In this document: positions 1-9,777 of the stretch, piece after piece | How the letters are laid out: each line of letters opens with the position of its first letter | How positions within the stretch are numbered: position 1 is the stretch's first letter | NCBI GenBank assembly: GCA_902582405.1 | Contig: CACHSA010000002.1 | Location: 97,397 to 161,396, forward strand | Length of the DNA: 64,000 bases | Direction of reading: 5' to 3' | From: an uncultured Bacteroidota bacterium | GTDB lineage: Bacteria; Bacteroidota; Bacteroidia; Flavobacteriales; Flavobacteriaceae | Notes under the pieces: generated by a model | What the model was told of the DNA's origin: nothing | What the model saw: the letters and a program-made list of their open reading frames with translations, nothing else | The model's database searches: none | Made by a program: the position numbers and the translations under genes

Positions 1-928
1 GCGATAAATCTAAATTGGCCTTTCTTAATGCGATCGGTAAAACTTTTGATGGAGCGGTTGTGAACCATTTAGGTTCATTAGCAGCATCTGCATGGGAAAT
101 AATTTCAGCTAACGGCCTTAAATTTAGTTCTTTGGCTTTTTCTTCTGACATTAAAATTAACGCTGCAGAGCCGTCGTTTACTGTTGAAGCGTTAGCCGCT
201 GTTACGGTACCACCTTTTAAAAAAGGAGATTTCAAATTTTTAATTTTTTCAAAATTTACACCAACGCATTCCTCATCTTTTTTGAAGCTAGTTTCTTCTC
301 CTTTTGAATCCTTAATTTTTATTTCGCAGACTTCATTATTAAAAAACCCTTTATCCCAAGCGTTCTGACTTTTCAAATATGACTCTTTACAATATTTGTC
401 TTGCTCCGATCTTGAAATTCCATATTTTTTTGCAGTTTCCTCAGCATAAACTCCCATTACTTTATTGTGAAAGGGATCCATTAGTCCATCTACTTCCATT
501 ATGTCGTTTAATTTTGAAGCTCCAAATTTCACCCCACTTCTTAAATTGAAATAATGTGGAGACATGCTCATATTTTCCATTCCACCGGCAACAACAGTAT
601 TGTTTTCACCTAGAGCTATTGATTGAGCCGCTACTGAAATGCTTTTCATGCCCGATGAGCAAACCTTATTGATTGTGGTGCAGGGGACATGTTTTGAAAT
701 ACCACCAAAGATTGCAGCTTGTCTTGCCGGAGCTTGTCCAAGACCAGCTTGAAGCACATTCCCAAAGTAAACTTCATCAATAAGTTCAGGATTTAACGAA
801 ATGGAATTTATGGAGGCCTCAATCGCTTTAGAACCAATTAAAGTCGCAGGGACTTTAGATAAAGATCCCATGAAAGATCCAATTGGTGTCCTTTTAGCTG
901 CAACAATTACAACTTTATTTAATTTCAT
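1..928 (-). CDS. Acetyl-CoA C-acyltransferase (thiolase), C-terminus cut by window edge
   Basis: Thiolase-superfamily enzyme that condenses two acyl-CoA units or cleaves 3-ketoacyl-CoA. I translated it from the reverse strand: it opens with ATG at 928 and reads MKLNKVVIVAAKRTPIGSFM, the usual thiolase N-terminus. The nucleophilic cysteine is Cys90 in NKVCSSGMKS, followed by the family GGMENMS segment. About 309 of roughly 390 residues are present, so the C-terminal catalytic His and Cys lie outside the window. The start overlaps the 3' end of the transporter gene by 14 bases, so the two are probably co-transcribed. Biosynthetic and degradative thiolases cannot be separated from this portion. 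Confidence 0.93.
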   Translation of the reverse strand, partial: MKLNKVVIVAAKRTPIGSFMGSLSKVPATLIGSKAIEASINSISLNPELIDEVYFGNVLQAGLGQAPARQAAIFGGISKHVPCTTINKVCSSGMKSISVAAQSIALGENNTVVAGGMENMSMSPHYFNLRSGVKFGASKLNDIMEVDGLMDPFHNKVMGVYAEETAKKYGISRSEQDKYCKESYLKSQNAWDKGFFNNEVCEIKIKDSKGEETSFKKDEECVGVNFEKIKNLKSPFLKGGTVTAANASTVNDGSAALILMSEEKAKELNLRPLAEIISHADAANEPKWFTTAPSKVLPIALRKANLDLS

Positions 929-1841
929 TACTTACTTTGTTTTCCTTAAAAATCGAAACAAATATACTCCCGTAAATAGAATGGACCAAACTTGATATCG
1001 CCGAAGGAATAGCCGTTGAAGGGTTCACATAATTTTCTTTTGCTAAGACAACTCCTAGTCCAGAATTTTGCATTCCAATTTCAATACAAATTGTTTTCGA
1101 TAATTTCTTATTTCTCAAAATAATAAAACTTATAATATATCCAATTATAAATCCCAAGAGATGTAAAGTCATAACAGAAAATATAAGTTTTATCCCTGAC
1201 TCGAAAATTATTTCTTTTCCTTCTCCAATAATACTTGCTACTATTAACACTATTAACAAAACCGCAACTGAGGGAGAATAAATTATCATTCTCTTTGTAA
1301 ACAATGGAAAATATTTATTTACAACAACTCCTAAAAAAACTGGCACTATAACAACCTTTGTTGTGGTTAGTAATAGACCTGTTAAATCAACATTTATTAA
1401 ATCTCCAGATATATTTGTTATCAAAAGAGGGGTTAAAATAACTCCTGCAACAGTTGATATAAAGGTCATACTAACAGAAAAGGCAACATTTAAATTTGAA
1501 AGGTATGCTATAACATTAGATGCAGTCCCTCCTGGACAACATGAAACCAAAATTAATCCAACAGCTAAGGAATCAGGTAATTCAAAAATTTTAGTGATTA
1601 TCCAGCCCAAAAAAGGCATAACTGAGAATTGAATTATTACTCCAATAATAGTCCATTTTGGATTTTTATACAATATTTTAAAATCATTGACTTTTAGTGT
1701 TAAGCCCATTCCAAGCATAATTATACCTAAACCGAAGGTTATTAGATTACCACTGAACCATGAAAATAGTTTTGGCTTTATTAAAGCAGCAAATGAGAAG
1801 AGAATTACCCATAAAGGAAAAAGGTTTACAAAAAATCTCAA
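915..1841 (-). CDS. Bile acid:sodium symporter (BASS) family transporter
   Basis: Inner-membrane secondary transporter of the BASS fold, 308 residues and very hydrophobic throughout. Family hallmarks visible are GMGLTLKVNDF near residue 45, CCPGGTASNVIAYLS around residues 100-115 (the conserved crossover-helix segment) and EIGMQNSGLGVVLA near residue 255. Bacterial BASS proteins carry organic anions such as pantoate, pyruvate or other keto acids; the substrate cannot be read here. It lies 25 bases downstream of gldD and overlaps the thiolase start, so it is probably a passenger at the end of the mutY-ssb-gldE-gldD transcript. Confidence 0.9.
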   Translation of the reverse strand: MRFFVNLFPLWVILFSFAALIKPKLFSWFSGNLITFGLGIIMLGMGLTLKVNDFKILYKNPKWTIIGVIIQFSVMPFLGWIITKIFELPDSLAVGLILVSCCPGGTASNVIAYLSNLNVAFSVSMTFISTVAGVILTPLLITNISGDLINVDLTGLLLTTTKVVIVPVFLGVVVNKYFPLFTKRMIIYSPSVAVLLIVLIVASIIGEGKEIIFESGIKLIFSVMTLHLLGFIIGYIISFIILRNKKLSKTICIEIGMQNSGLGVVLAKENYVNPSTAIPSAISSLVHSIYGSIFVSIFKENKVSNEIK

Positions 1842-1866
1842 TTAGATAAATTTAATTATATAAGTT

Positions 1867-2424
1867 TTAATATGTCCACTCTAAAGACTCCATTAATTTT
1901 GCTATATCATTCCCTATATAATTTACAGCTGGCATTATAGAATCATAGTTTGGTTTTCTGTAAAAATATAAAGCTCCAAAAATAAAGTGATTTAGGCTGT
2001 CTGTTAAAAAAAATTGAACTTGAGAAGCAGCGTTACCCTCTATCTTAAATATAGAGCCATAGGTCTTTTTTACATTATTGAAATATGCTTTCTCGGGTAT
2101 TCTAACGGCTTTCCTTGTGTGTTTTAGTGGCATTCTATAAGCATCAGACAATAGTGAATCAAGATTATTTTGGACTTTTCTATAGGTTAAGAATATAGTC
2201 CCTTTTAAGTTTGGATAAATTATTTGATCATTACATTTACTAGAAGACACGAAATTACTATTGACATTAACTTTAAATGAATATGGGCACTTTGACTTTT
2301 TTTGAATGTAACCAGGATAAGGATATTTTAGATCTAACATCGATTTTGGTTTAGGTTTCAATGGCTTTTCCGTGCAAGAAATAATGAGTGTTGTTAAAAT
2401 GAGCTGAATAAAAGACCTTTTCAC
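1867..2424 (-). CDS. gldD: Gliding motility lipoprotein GldD
   Basis: GldD-type lipoprotein of 185 residues, needed in Flavobacterium for gliding and associated type IX secretion. The N-terminus MKRSFIQLILTTLIISCTEK is a lipoprotein signal with lipobox LIISC. The segment LKYPYPGYIQKKSKCPYSF matches the conserved start of the mature protein. It overlaps the gldE stop by 4 bases, the arrangement known from gliding Bacteroidota, which supports both names. It is probably attached to the periplasmic side of an envelope membrane. I see no truncation. Confidence 0.88.
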   Translation of the reverse strand: MKRSFIQLILTTLIISCTEKPLKPKPKSMLDLKYPYPGYIQKKSKCPYSFKVNVNSNFVSSSKCNDQIIYPNLKGTIFLTYRKVQNNLDSLLSDAYRMPLKHTRKAVRIPEKAYFNNVKKTYGSIFKIEGNAASQVQFFLTDSLNHFIFGALYFYRKPNYDSIMPAVNYIGNDIAKLMESLEWTY

Positions 2425-3689
2425 GGAAGTTTAACTTTAATTCTTTTAATTCTTTTTTTGTCAACCGATTCGATTGTAAATTGAATTTTTTCAAATGATA
2501 TTTTTTCTCTTATTCTTGGAAGTCTTTGTGAAATTTCGGTCAAAAAACCTCCTAAAGTCTCTGCTTCACCTCTTCTTTTTTCAAAATTCTCAATAGACAG
2601 AATTTTTGATACCCTGTAGAAATCATTCAGACTAATTTTTGCATTAAATAAATATACGTTGTTGTCAATCTTTGAATACTCTAGGCCTTCGTAGTCAAAT
2701 TCATCAGATATATCGCCTACAATTTCTTCAATTAAATCCTCTAATGTTACTAATCCGGATGTACCCCCATACTCATCAACAACCACAGCAATATGCATTT
2801 TCTTTGATTTGAATTCTTTGAATAAATCATCTAATTTTTTGTTTTCAGGAACAAAATACGCAGGTCTTAAAATTGAAACCCAATTGAATTTTTTTTCTTT
2901 AATGTGTGGTAAAAGGTCTTTAACATATAGTATCCCAATAATATAATCAAGTTGATTTTCAAATACTGGTATTCTAGAAAATCCATTTTCTATTAATCTA
3001 GGTAAAATTTTATCAAGAGATAAATTAGATGATAATGCAAAAATATCAACTCTTGGACACATAACTTGACTAATTTCAATATTCCCAAAGTTTACTATCC
3101 CTTTTAAAATCTTTTCCTCTTCTTCGGTTGTATCATTTTGTTTTGTTAATTCCAAAGCTTTTGATAATTCATCAACAGAGAAATTACCTCCTTTTTGACC
3201 AAATCTTTTCTCAATTATGTTAGTTATAAAACTCATTGGTATAGTTAAGACAAATAATAAAAATTTGTCCAACCTGTAAATTATAGATGCTGTAAATCTT
3301 GCAAATATTAAATTATTTCTGTTAGCAAATATCTTTGGTAAAATTTCACCAAAAATCAGAATAATAAAAGAAATCACTACAACCTCTATAAGCAAACTAA
3401 GAAGATGGTTGTCTATTTTGGATAGATACACCTGACTTAAATTAGAAAATAAAAGAACTAAAGCAATATTTATGAAATTATTAGCAACAAGAATTGTTGC
3501 TAGTAGCCTTTTGGGTTTATTAAGGAGTTTTTCAATCAAACCTTTTTCCCTAGCAAAGTTATCCTGTATTGAATCTAATTGGGTTGAGGAAATAGAGAAA
3601 AAAGCCACTTCGGCTCCTGAAATAATCGCAGAACAAAACAATAAAAAAAATAATGTTATTGATTGAATTAAAATAATTGAGGTTAGCAA
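2421..3689 (-). CDS. gldE: Gliding motility-associated CBS/CorC-type membrane protein GldE
   Basis: 422-residue protein of the CNNM/CorC (hemolysin C-like) family. The domain order is an N-terminal CNNM membrane domain with about four helices (residues 5-150, containing SAIISGAEVAFFS), two CBS domains (about 200-330, with the typical HIAVVVDEYGGTSGLVTLED) and a C-terminal transporter-associated domain. GldE is the flavobacterial member adjacent to GldD and thought to support it. The start is TTG at 3689; no ATG lies between the ssb stop and the first membrane helix. It sits 26 bases after ssb. Confidence 0.88.
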   Translation of the reverse strand: MLTSIILIQSITLFFLLFCSAIISGAEVAFFSISSTQLDSIQDNFAREKGLIEKLLNKPKRLLATILVANNFINIALVLLFSNLSQVYLSKIDNHLLSLLIEVVVISFIILIFGEILPKIFANRNNLIFARFTASIIYRLDKFLLFVLTIPMSFITNIIEKRFGQKGGNFSVDELSKALELTKQNDTTEEEEKILKGIVNFGNIEISQVMCPRVDIFALSSNLSLDKILPRLIENGFSRIPVFENQLDYIIGILYVKDLLPHIKEKKFNWVSILRPAYFVPENKKLDDLFKEFKSKKMHIAVVVDEYGGTSGLVTLEDLIEEIVGDISDEFDYEGLEYSKIDNNVYLFNAKISLNDFYRVSKILSIENFEKRRGEAETLGGFLTEISQRLPRIREKISFEKIQFTIESVDKKRIKRIKVKLP

Positions 3690-3715
3690 ACTTATTACTA
3701 TATTACTTAGTTGTA

Positions 3716-4120
3716 TTAGAAAGGTAAATCCTGACTTTCTGCATTAGATTGGTCATTTTCAGAGCTTTGAGATTCTGAATTCTTTTTGGTTGTCAAAAAT
3801 GTGAATTGATCTACGTTGATTTCTGAGGTATATCTATCGGTTCCATCTTCGGCTTTCCATTTTCGAGTTTTAATTTTCCCCTCAATATAAATTCTGTCTC
3901 CTTTACTAAGGTACTTTAAACAAATTTCAGCAGCTTTATTTCTGACAACAATGTTGTGCCACTCGGTTTCAGTAATTTTTTCTCCTGTATCCTTTTTTGT
4001 GTATGATTCATTCGTTGCAAGAGGAAAGCGGCCTATTGAACCTCCACCTTCAAAATGATGGATTTTTACGTCATCCCCAAGATTTCCAATTAACATCACT
4101 TTATTTAAGGAACCACTCAT
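3716..4120 (-). CDS. ssb: Single-stranded DNA-binding protein
   Basis: 134-residue SSB with one OB fold (residues 1-105; begins MSGSLNKVMLIGNLGDDVKI and includes TEWHNIVVRNKAAE), an acidic Ser/Gln/Asn-rich linker, and the C-terminal acidic tip DLPF used to recruit replication and repair partners. It binds single-stranded DNA as a tetramer. Its position between mutY (35 bases upstream) and gldE is the conserved flavobacterial order. It is short for an SSB but not truncated, since both the OB fold and the interaction tip are complete. Confidence 0.96.
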   Translation of the reverse strand: MSGSLNKVMLIGNLGDDVKIHHFEGGGSIGRFPLATNESYTKKDTGEKITETEWHNIVVRNKAAEICLKYLSKGDRIYIEGKIKTRKWKAEDGTDRYTSEINVDQFTFLTTKKNSESQSSENDQSNAESQDLPF

Positions 4121-4155
4121 AGATATAATTTAAAAACCAAATATAATAAAACTTG

Positions 4156-5193
4156 TTATGACTTTAAATGTTTATTTATAAAGTCAGAAATTACTACAGG
4201 TTTAGGTAAGTTTACAATTTCATTAATAGGAAGCGAATTTTTTATATAAACAGGTGAACTAAAAATCCAAAATTTGATTTTTAATATCTGATGGGTAAGG
4301 ATTTGTTTAACATTTATTACTTCCAAAAATTTTGGTGGTTTTTTCATTTTATTGGTTAAAATGTTAAATTCTTTTTTGTTAACTATCTCATTCAATTTAG
4401 AATATTCACCTTCAATTAATGGAAATTCATAAAGATTTTTCCATATGTCTGTTTTAACTCTCTTTCTAAAAATCAGCTTTTTGTTACTTACTATTACTAT
4501 GTAATTTAAATGTCTTTGTTTTTTTACAATTTTGGAGGTTTTTTGAGGATATGAAGAGACATCTCTCTTAAGATATGCTATACATTGTGAATTGAAAACG
4601 CAAGAATAACAGAGGGGTTTTTTGGGTAAACATTGTAAAGCACCGAATTCCATTAAAGCTTGATTAAAGTCCCCTGGGTTTAAATTACTAATTAATGATT
4701 TTAATTTTTTTTTAAAAAAAAATAATGTGGTCTTTTGTTTTAAGTCTCTTTTGATTCCAAATAATCTAGATATAAATCTATGTACATTTCCATCTACAAC
4801 AACTTCTTTTTCATCAAAGCAAATAGAAGATATAGCACTTGCAGTATAATCTCCAACTCCCTTAATTTTTAAAATTTCTCCGAAAGTGCTTGGGAAGATT
4901 GCATTATTTTTTTTCACAATTATTTTGGCGGATTCTAGAAGGTTTGTTGCTCTTTTATAATATCCTAGACCTTGCCACAACTGTAAAACCTCATTTTCGG
5001 TTGCCATGGATAATTCAGTTAGAGAAGGGTATCTTGCTATGAATTTTTTGTAATAAGGTAGCCCTTGCTTTACTCTTGTTTGTTGAAGTATCACTTCAGA
5101 TATCCAAATCTTATAGGGATCCTTTGTTTTTCTCCAAGGTAAATCCCTTTTATTCTTCTTATACCAATAAAATAATTTTGCTGAAAATTTCAT
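4156..5193 (-). CDS. mutY: A/G-specific adenine glycosylase MutY
   Basis: Base-excision repair glycosylase that removes adenine mispaired with 8-oxoguanine. The 345-residue protein starts KFSAKLFYWYKKNKRDLPWR, has the catalytic Glu in SEVILQQTRVKQG, a helix-hairpin-helix (LKIKGVGDYTASAI), and the [4Fe-4S] ligands spaced C-x6-C-x2-C-x5-C near residues 192-210. The C-terminal part (about 225-345) is the Nudix-like 8-oxoG reader. It is the first gene of the minus-strand series and is divergent from the HU gene across a 111-base gap. Confidence 0.95.
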   Translation of the reverse strand: MKFSAKLFYWYKKNKRDLPWRKTKDPYKIWISEVILQQTRVKQGLPYYKKFIARYPSLTELSMATENEVLQLWQGLGYYKRATNLLESAKIIVKKNNAIFPSTFGEILKIKGVGDYTASAISSICFDEKEVVVDGNVHRFISRLFGIKRDLKQKTTLFFFKKKLKSLISNLNPGDFNQALMEFGALQCLPKKPLCYSCVFNSQCIAYLKRDVSSYPQKTSKIVKKQRHLNYIVIVSNKKLIFRKRVKTDIWKNLYEFPLIEGEYSKLNEIVNKKEFNILTNKMKKPPKFLEVINVKQILTHQILKIKFWIFSSPVYIKNSLPINEIVNLPKPVVISDFINKHLKS

Positions 5194-5262
5194 TTCAAAA
5201 ATAATATCTATTATAGGAAATAATAATATTTATACAAAATCAAACATTGTGATTATTATTTT

Positions 5263-5270
5263 TATATTTG
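5263..5270 (+). promoter_or_regulatory. Bacteroidota -7 promoter box upstream of HU
   Basis: TATATTTG fits the Bacteroidota -7 consensus TAnnTTTG and lies 34 bases before the HU start, giving a leader of roughly 25-30 bases. No TTG sits at the ideal distance for a -33 box (the nearest is about 13 bases upstream), so the call rests on the -7 element and its position. Confidence 0.5.
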
Positions 5271-5304
5271 CCATCAGAAAACAATAAACCATAACTTAAA
5301 TTAT

Positions 5305-5592
5305 ATGACAAAAGCAGAAATTGTTTCTAATATTTCAGACAAATTAGGAATCGATAAAAGCGATGTTCAAATTACTATTGAAAAATTTATGGATGAAATA
5401 AAAGGTTCGCTAGAACATGGCAATAATGTCTATTTAAGAGGATTTGGTAGTTTCATTGTTAAAAGACGAGCTAAGAAAACTGGTAGAAACATATCTAAAA
5501 ATACAGCTGTGATTATTCCAGAGCACAATATACCCGCATTTAAACCCTCAAAGGTATTTATGAATGGTGTAAAATCTAAAGTAACTATATAG
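5305..5592 (+). CDS. HU-family DNA-binding protein
   Basis: 95-residue HU/IHF-type nucleoid protein that binds and bends DNA as a dimer. It begins MTKAEIVSNISDKLGIDKSD (helical dimer core), followed by the HU signature GFGSFIVKRRAKKTGRNISK and the DNA-binding arm, ending in FKPSKVFMNGV. Full length for the family. It is divergent from mutY and heads a cluster with a 29-residue basic protein and RNase E/G, an arrangement typical of Flavobacteriia. Confidence 0.95.
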   Translation: MTKAEIVSNISDKLGIDKSDVQITIEKFMDEIKGSLEHGNNVYLRGFGSFIVKRRAKKTGRNISKNTAVIIPEHNIPAFKPSKVFMNGVKSKVTI

Positions 5593-5603
5593 AAATACTT
5601 AAT

Positions 5604-5693
5604 ATGCCAAGTGGTAAAAAAAGAAAGAGGCACAAAGTAGCAACTCATAAAAGAAAAAAAAGAAGGCGAGCTAATCGACATAAAAAGAAATAG
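5604..5693 (+). CDS. 29-residue basic protein, AURKAIP1/COX24 (mS38)-like ribosomal protein
   Basis: A reading frame of 29 codons starts ATG at 5604, 11 bases after the HU stop, and ends TAG at 5693. It begins MPSGKKRKRHKVATHKRKKR and ends RRANRHKKK, so nearly all residues are Lys, Arg or His. The composition and the KRKRHKVATHKRKKR pattern match the small bacterial relatives of the mitochondrial ribosomal protein mS38 (AURKAIP1/COX24 domain), which are conserved in Bacteroidota at this place. The likely role is a small-subunit ribosomal protein contacting rRNA; this comes from family recognition, not from evidence here. Its size makes it easy to miss. Confidence 0.82.
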   Translation: MPSGKKRKRHKVATHKRKKRRRANRHKKK

Positions 5694-5789
5694 TGTTAGA
5701 AACACTTAAAAATTGAATGTTCTTTGAAAATTTGGCTGAAAAAGCTAAATACGTAAAATAAAAATTTGTTTAATCGACGCTTATGCGTC
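5692..5789 (+). promoter_or_regulatory. Structured leader of the RNase E/G gene with boxA-like motif
   Basis: Between the 29-residue gene and rng there are three short hairpins. AGTGTT/AACACT spans 5692-5706 with a 3-base loop. TTTGGCT/AGCTAAA spans 5731-5749 with one G-U pair. GACGC/GCGTC spans 5776-5789, with the rng ATG (5783-5785) falling in its loop and 3' arm. TGTTCTTTGAAAATTT (5718-5733) resembles the boxA-type antitermination element of rRNA leaders. RNase E is known in other bacteria to control its own mRNA through its leader; extending that here is inference. Confidence 0.4.
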
Positions 5790-7357
5790 AAAAAATAATC
5801 GATGTGAATAAAGAATTGATAATACGATCAAATTCTTCAGCTGTTGACTTTGCCCTTTTAAAAGAAGGAAAATTAATTGAACTCAACAAAGAGACGGATA
5901 ACAATAAATTTTCTGTTGGTGATATTTTCTTTGCTAGAGTAAAAAAACCAATTTCTGGATTGAATGCAGCTTTTGTGAATATTGGCCATGAAAAGAATGG
6001 TTTTCTTCATTATCATGACTTAGGACCTCAACTTTTATCTCTTCTAAAATTTGTCAAGCTTTTGAATTCAGGTAAAATCAAAAACTTTATGCTTGACGGT
6101 TTTGACTTAGAAAAAGATATTGAAAAAAATGGTAAGGTTATAGATTTGCTTAAACCTAATCAATTTATTTTGGTTCAGATAATTAAAGAACCCATTTCAA
6201 CGAAAGGTCCAAGGATATCCTGTGAAATTTCGTTAGCGGGAAGATATATGGTTCTAATTCCTTTTTCTGATCGGGTTTCTATTTCTCAAAAGATTGAAAG
6301 TAAAGAAGAAAGAACCCGTCTAAAACGACTAGTAAACAGCATTAAGCCTAAAAACTTTGGGGTTATTGTAAGAACCGTTGCAAAAGAGAAAAAAGTTGCT
6401 GAATTAGATTCTGATTTACAAAGTCTTGTAAATAGGTGGATTAAACTTTGCAAGAGTATTCGTAACATCAACAAGTGCCCTCACAAAGTGTTAAGTGAAA
6501 TAAATAGAACTTCGTCTATATTGAGGGACATTTTTGATGACAGCTTTAAGGGAATCTATGTGGATGATAAAATCCTTTTGCATGAAGTAAAAGAATATTT
6601 AGATTCCATTGCCCCAAAAAAAATCAATATTGTAAGTCTTTACAACGACTCTGTCCCTATTTTCGAAAAGTTTGGAATTGAAAGACAAATAAAGACTTCA
6701 TTTGGCAAAACTGTTTCTATGAAAAAAGGAGCATACCTAGTTATAGAGCATACTGAGGCATTACATGTAATTGATGTAAATAGTGGAAATAGATCCAATA
6801 GAGAAAAAAGTCAGGAAGAAACCGCTTTCGAAGTAAACATGATATCTGCTACTGAGATTGCAAGGCAACTCAGGTTAAGAGATATGGGTGGTATAATAGT
6901 TATTGATTTTATTGATTTATCATCTAGTGAAAATAGAAAAAAACTTTTCACACACTTGAAGGAAGAAATGAGTAAAGATAGAACTAAACACAAAATTCTT
7001 CCTCCATCAAAATTTGGACTTATTCAAGTAACTCGTCAGAGGGTTAGACCAGAACTAAACATTAAAACTTTAGAACCTAATCCAAATTATAATAATGAGG
7101 TAGAAGCTCCAATAGTTATGATAGATAAAATAAATTCAGAACTTAATAGTATATTGAATCATCCTAAGCATAAAAAGAAAAAGATATACTTACATGTTCA
7201 TCCTTTTGTTGCAGCATACTTAAGTCAAGGTATTACGTCAATAAAATTTAAATGGTGGATAAAATTTAAAAAAAGAATTAATGTAATTCCAAGAGATGCC
7301 TATCAATATTTGCAATATAAATTTAGAGACGAAAAAAACAGAACTTTAAGAATTTGA
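5783..7357 (+). CDS. rng: Ribonuclease E/G (Rng/CafA family)
   Basis: 524-residue endoribonuclease for rRNA maturation and mRNA turnover. An S1 RNA-binding domain is interrupted near residues 35-130 (VGDIFFARVKKPISGLNAAF, FLHYHDLGPQL). The catalytic DNase-I-like region carries the metal-binding Asp residues in HVIDVNSGN and GGIIVIDFIDLSS, followed by RQRVRPEL. It is the short RNase G-like type with no long C-terminal scaffold for a degradosome. The ATG lies in a small inverted repeat (see leader entry), and a strong terminator follows 6 bases after the stop. Confidence 0.94.
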   Translation: MRQKIIDVNKELIIRSNSSAVDFALLKEGKLIELNKETDNNKFSVGDIFFARVKKPISGLNAAFVNIGHEKNGFLHYHDLGPQLLSLLKFVKLLNSGKIKNFMLDGFDLEKDIEKNGKVIDLLKPNQFILVQIIKEPISTKGPRISCEISLAGRYMVLIPFSDRVSISQKIESKEERTRLKRLVNSIKPKNFGVIVRTVAKEKKVAELDSDLQSLVNRWIKLCKSIRNINKCPHKVLSEINRTSSILRDIFDDSFKGIYVDDKILLHEVKEYLDSIAPKKINIVSLYNDSVPIFEKFGIERQIKTSFGKTVSMKKGAYLVIEHTEALHVIDVNSGNRSNREKSQEETAFEVNMISATEIARQLRLRDMGGIIVIDFIDLSSSENRKKLFTHLKEEMSKDRTKHKILPPSKFGLIQVTRQRVRPELNIKTLEPNPNYNNEVEAPIVMIDKINSELNSILNHPKHKKKKIYLHVHPFVAAYLSQGITSIKFKWWIKFKKRINVIPRDAYQYLQYKFRDEKNRTLRI

Positions 7358-7363
7358 AAAACA

Positions 7364-7396
7364 TGCGGTACCATAGTTGGTATCGCATTTTTTTTT
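7364..7396 (+). terminator. Rho-independent terminator after rng
   Basis: A 10-base-pair stem (7364-7373 with 7378-7387, one G-U pair) closes a 4-base loop TAGT and is followed by nine T residues (7388-7396). It lies just after the rng stop and just before the recX ATG, which argues against starting recX upstream of it. Confidence 0.9.
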
Positions 7397-7401
7397 ACAT
7401 A

Positions 7402-7878
7402 ATGAAAGAGAAAAACTCATATACCGAAATTTTAATTAAGCTTGAAAGGTATTGTAAATATCAAGATAGATGCAAATCTGAAATTGAAAATAAATTAAAA
7501 AAACTAGAAGCAACGGAAAAAATAAAAGATTCAATAATTAGTGAACTTTCTGAAAAAAATTATTTCGATAACATGAGGTTTTCTTGCGAATACGCCATTG
7601 GCAAATTTAGAAACAACCTTTGGGGAAGAATCAAAATCAGATATAACTTGAAGTGTAAACTTATTGAAAAAAAGGTAATCGATGAAGCCTTAAAAAAAAT
7701 ACCTGAAGATGAATATATATTAACTTTTAACAAAATGGCGATGAATGAGTGGACTAATAGATCCCAATTAGATTCTACTACTAGAATAAGGAGGTTTTAC
7801 AAAACTCTTCAAAGTAGAGGTTGGGAATTTGATTTAATTAAGAACTTTTTATTTAAAATCAGAAAAGATAAATTTTAA
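7402..7878 (+). CDS. recX: RecX-family regulatory protein
   Basis: RecX-type modulator of RecA filaments, all-helical, 158 residues from the ATG at 7402. The frame is open further upstream to 7354, but that extension would run through the rng terminator hairpin, so I chose 7402 (MKEKNSYTEILIKLERYCKY). Family features are the repeated three-helix units, including YCKYQDRCKSEIENKLKKL, FDNMRFSCEYAIGKFRNNLWG and the C-terminal RIRRFYKTLQSRGWEFDLI. The 3' end overlaps the convergent atpC gene by 4 bases. No recA is in the window. Confidence 0.85.
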   Translation: MKEKNSYTEILIKLERYCKYQDRCKSEIENKLKKLEATEKIKDSIISELSEKNYFDNMRFSCEYAIGKFRNNLWGRIKIRYNLKCKLIEKKVIDEALKKIPEDEYILTFNKMAMNEWTNRSQLDSTTRIRRFYKTLQSRGWEFDLIKNFLFKIRKDKF

Positions 7879-8159
7879 TCAATTAGAACTTTAATTGAAT
7901 TTTTTTTCATCTCCACTAAGCCTGAATTGATCTGCAGTAATGTTTTCTTCCTGTCTTTTTTTATGTTGTATAAATCTCCATAAGATTTATCATTTAGAGA
8001 AATTTCTCCTTCTATTATTATTTCACCTTTTTTAAGTGTAGAAACAATTGGGGCATGGTTTTTTAGTATTTGAAAAGAGCCATCTGTCCCAGGAAAAATT
8101 ATAGAATTAATATTCCCGGTTAGCAATTTACAATCTATTGAAAAAATCTCAATTAGCAT
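7875..8159 (-). CDS. atpC: ATP synthase F1 epsilon subunit
   Basis: 94-residue epsilon subunit of the F1 rotor. Only the N-terminal beta-sandwich is present (FSIDCKLLTGNINSIIFPGT, then the HAPIVSTLKKGEI segment); the C-terminal helical hairpin used for auto-inhibition in E. coli is missing, as is common in Bacteroidota. It follows atpD after one base and is co-transcribed with it. The rest of the ATP synthase operon is not in the window, consistent with the split atpDC arrangement of this phylum. Its stop overlaps the convergent recX stop. Confidence 0.92.
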   Translation of the reverse strand: MLIEIFSIDCKLLTGNINSIIFPGTDGSFQILKNHAPIVSTLKKGEIIIEGEISLNDKSYGDLYNIKKDRKKTLLQINSGLVEMKKNSIKVLID

Positions 8160-8160
8160 A

Positions 8161-9750
<1,590 letters not shown>

Positions 9751-9777
9751 TTATTAAAATAAATTGTCAATTAAAGT

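Noticed and set aside
15..368. Plus-strand frame inside the thiolase region
   Set aside because: It is the shadow of the reverse-strand thiolase, whose active-site motif and N-terminus are clear.
7354..7401. Longer recX start at 7354
   Set aside because: It would put the rng terminator hairpin and its nine-T tract inside the coding sequence; ATG 7402 gives a normal family length.
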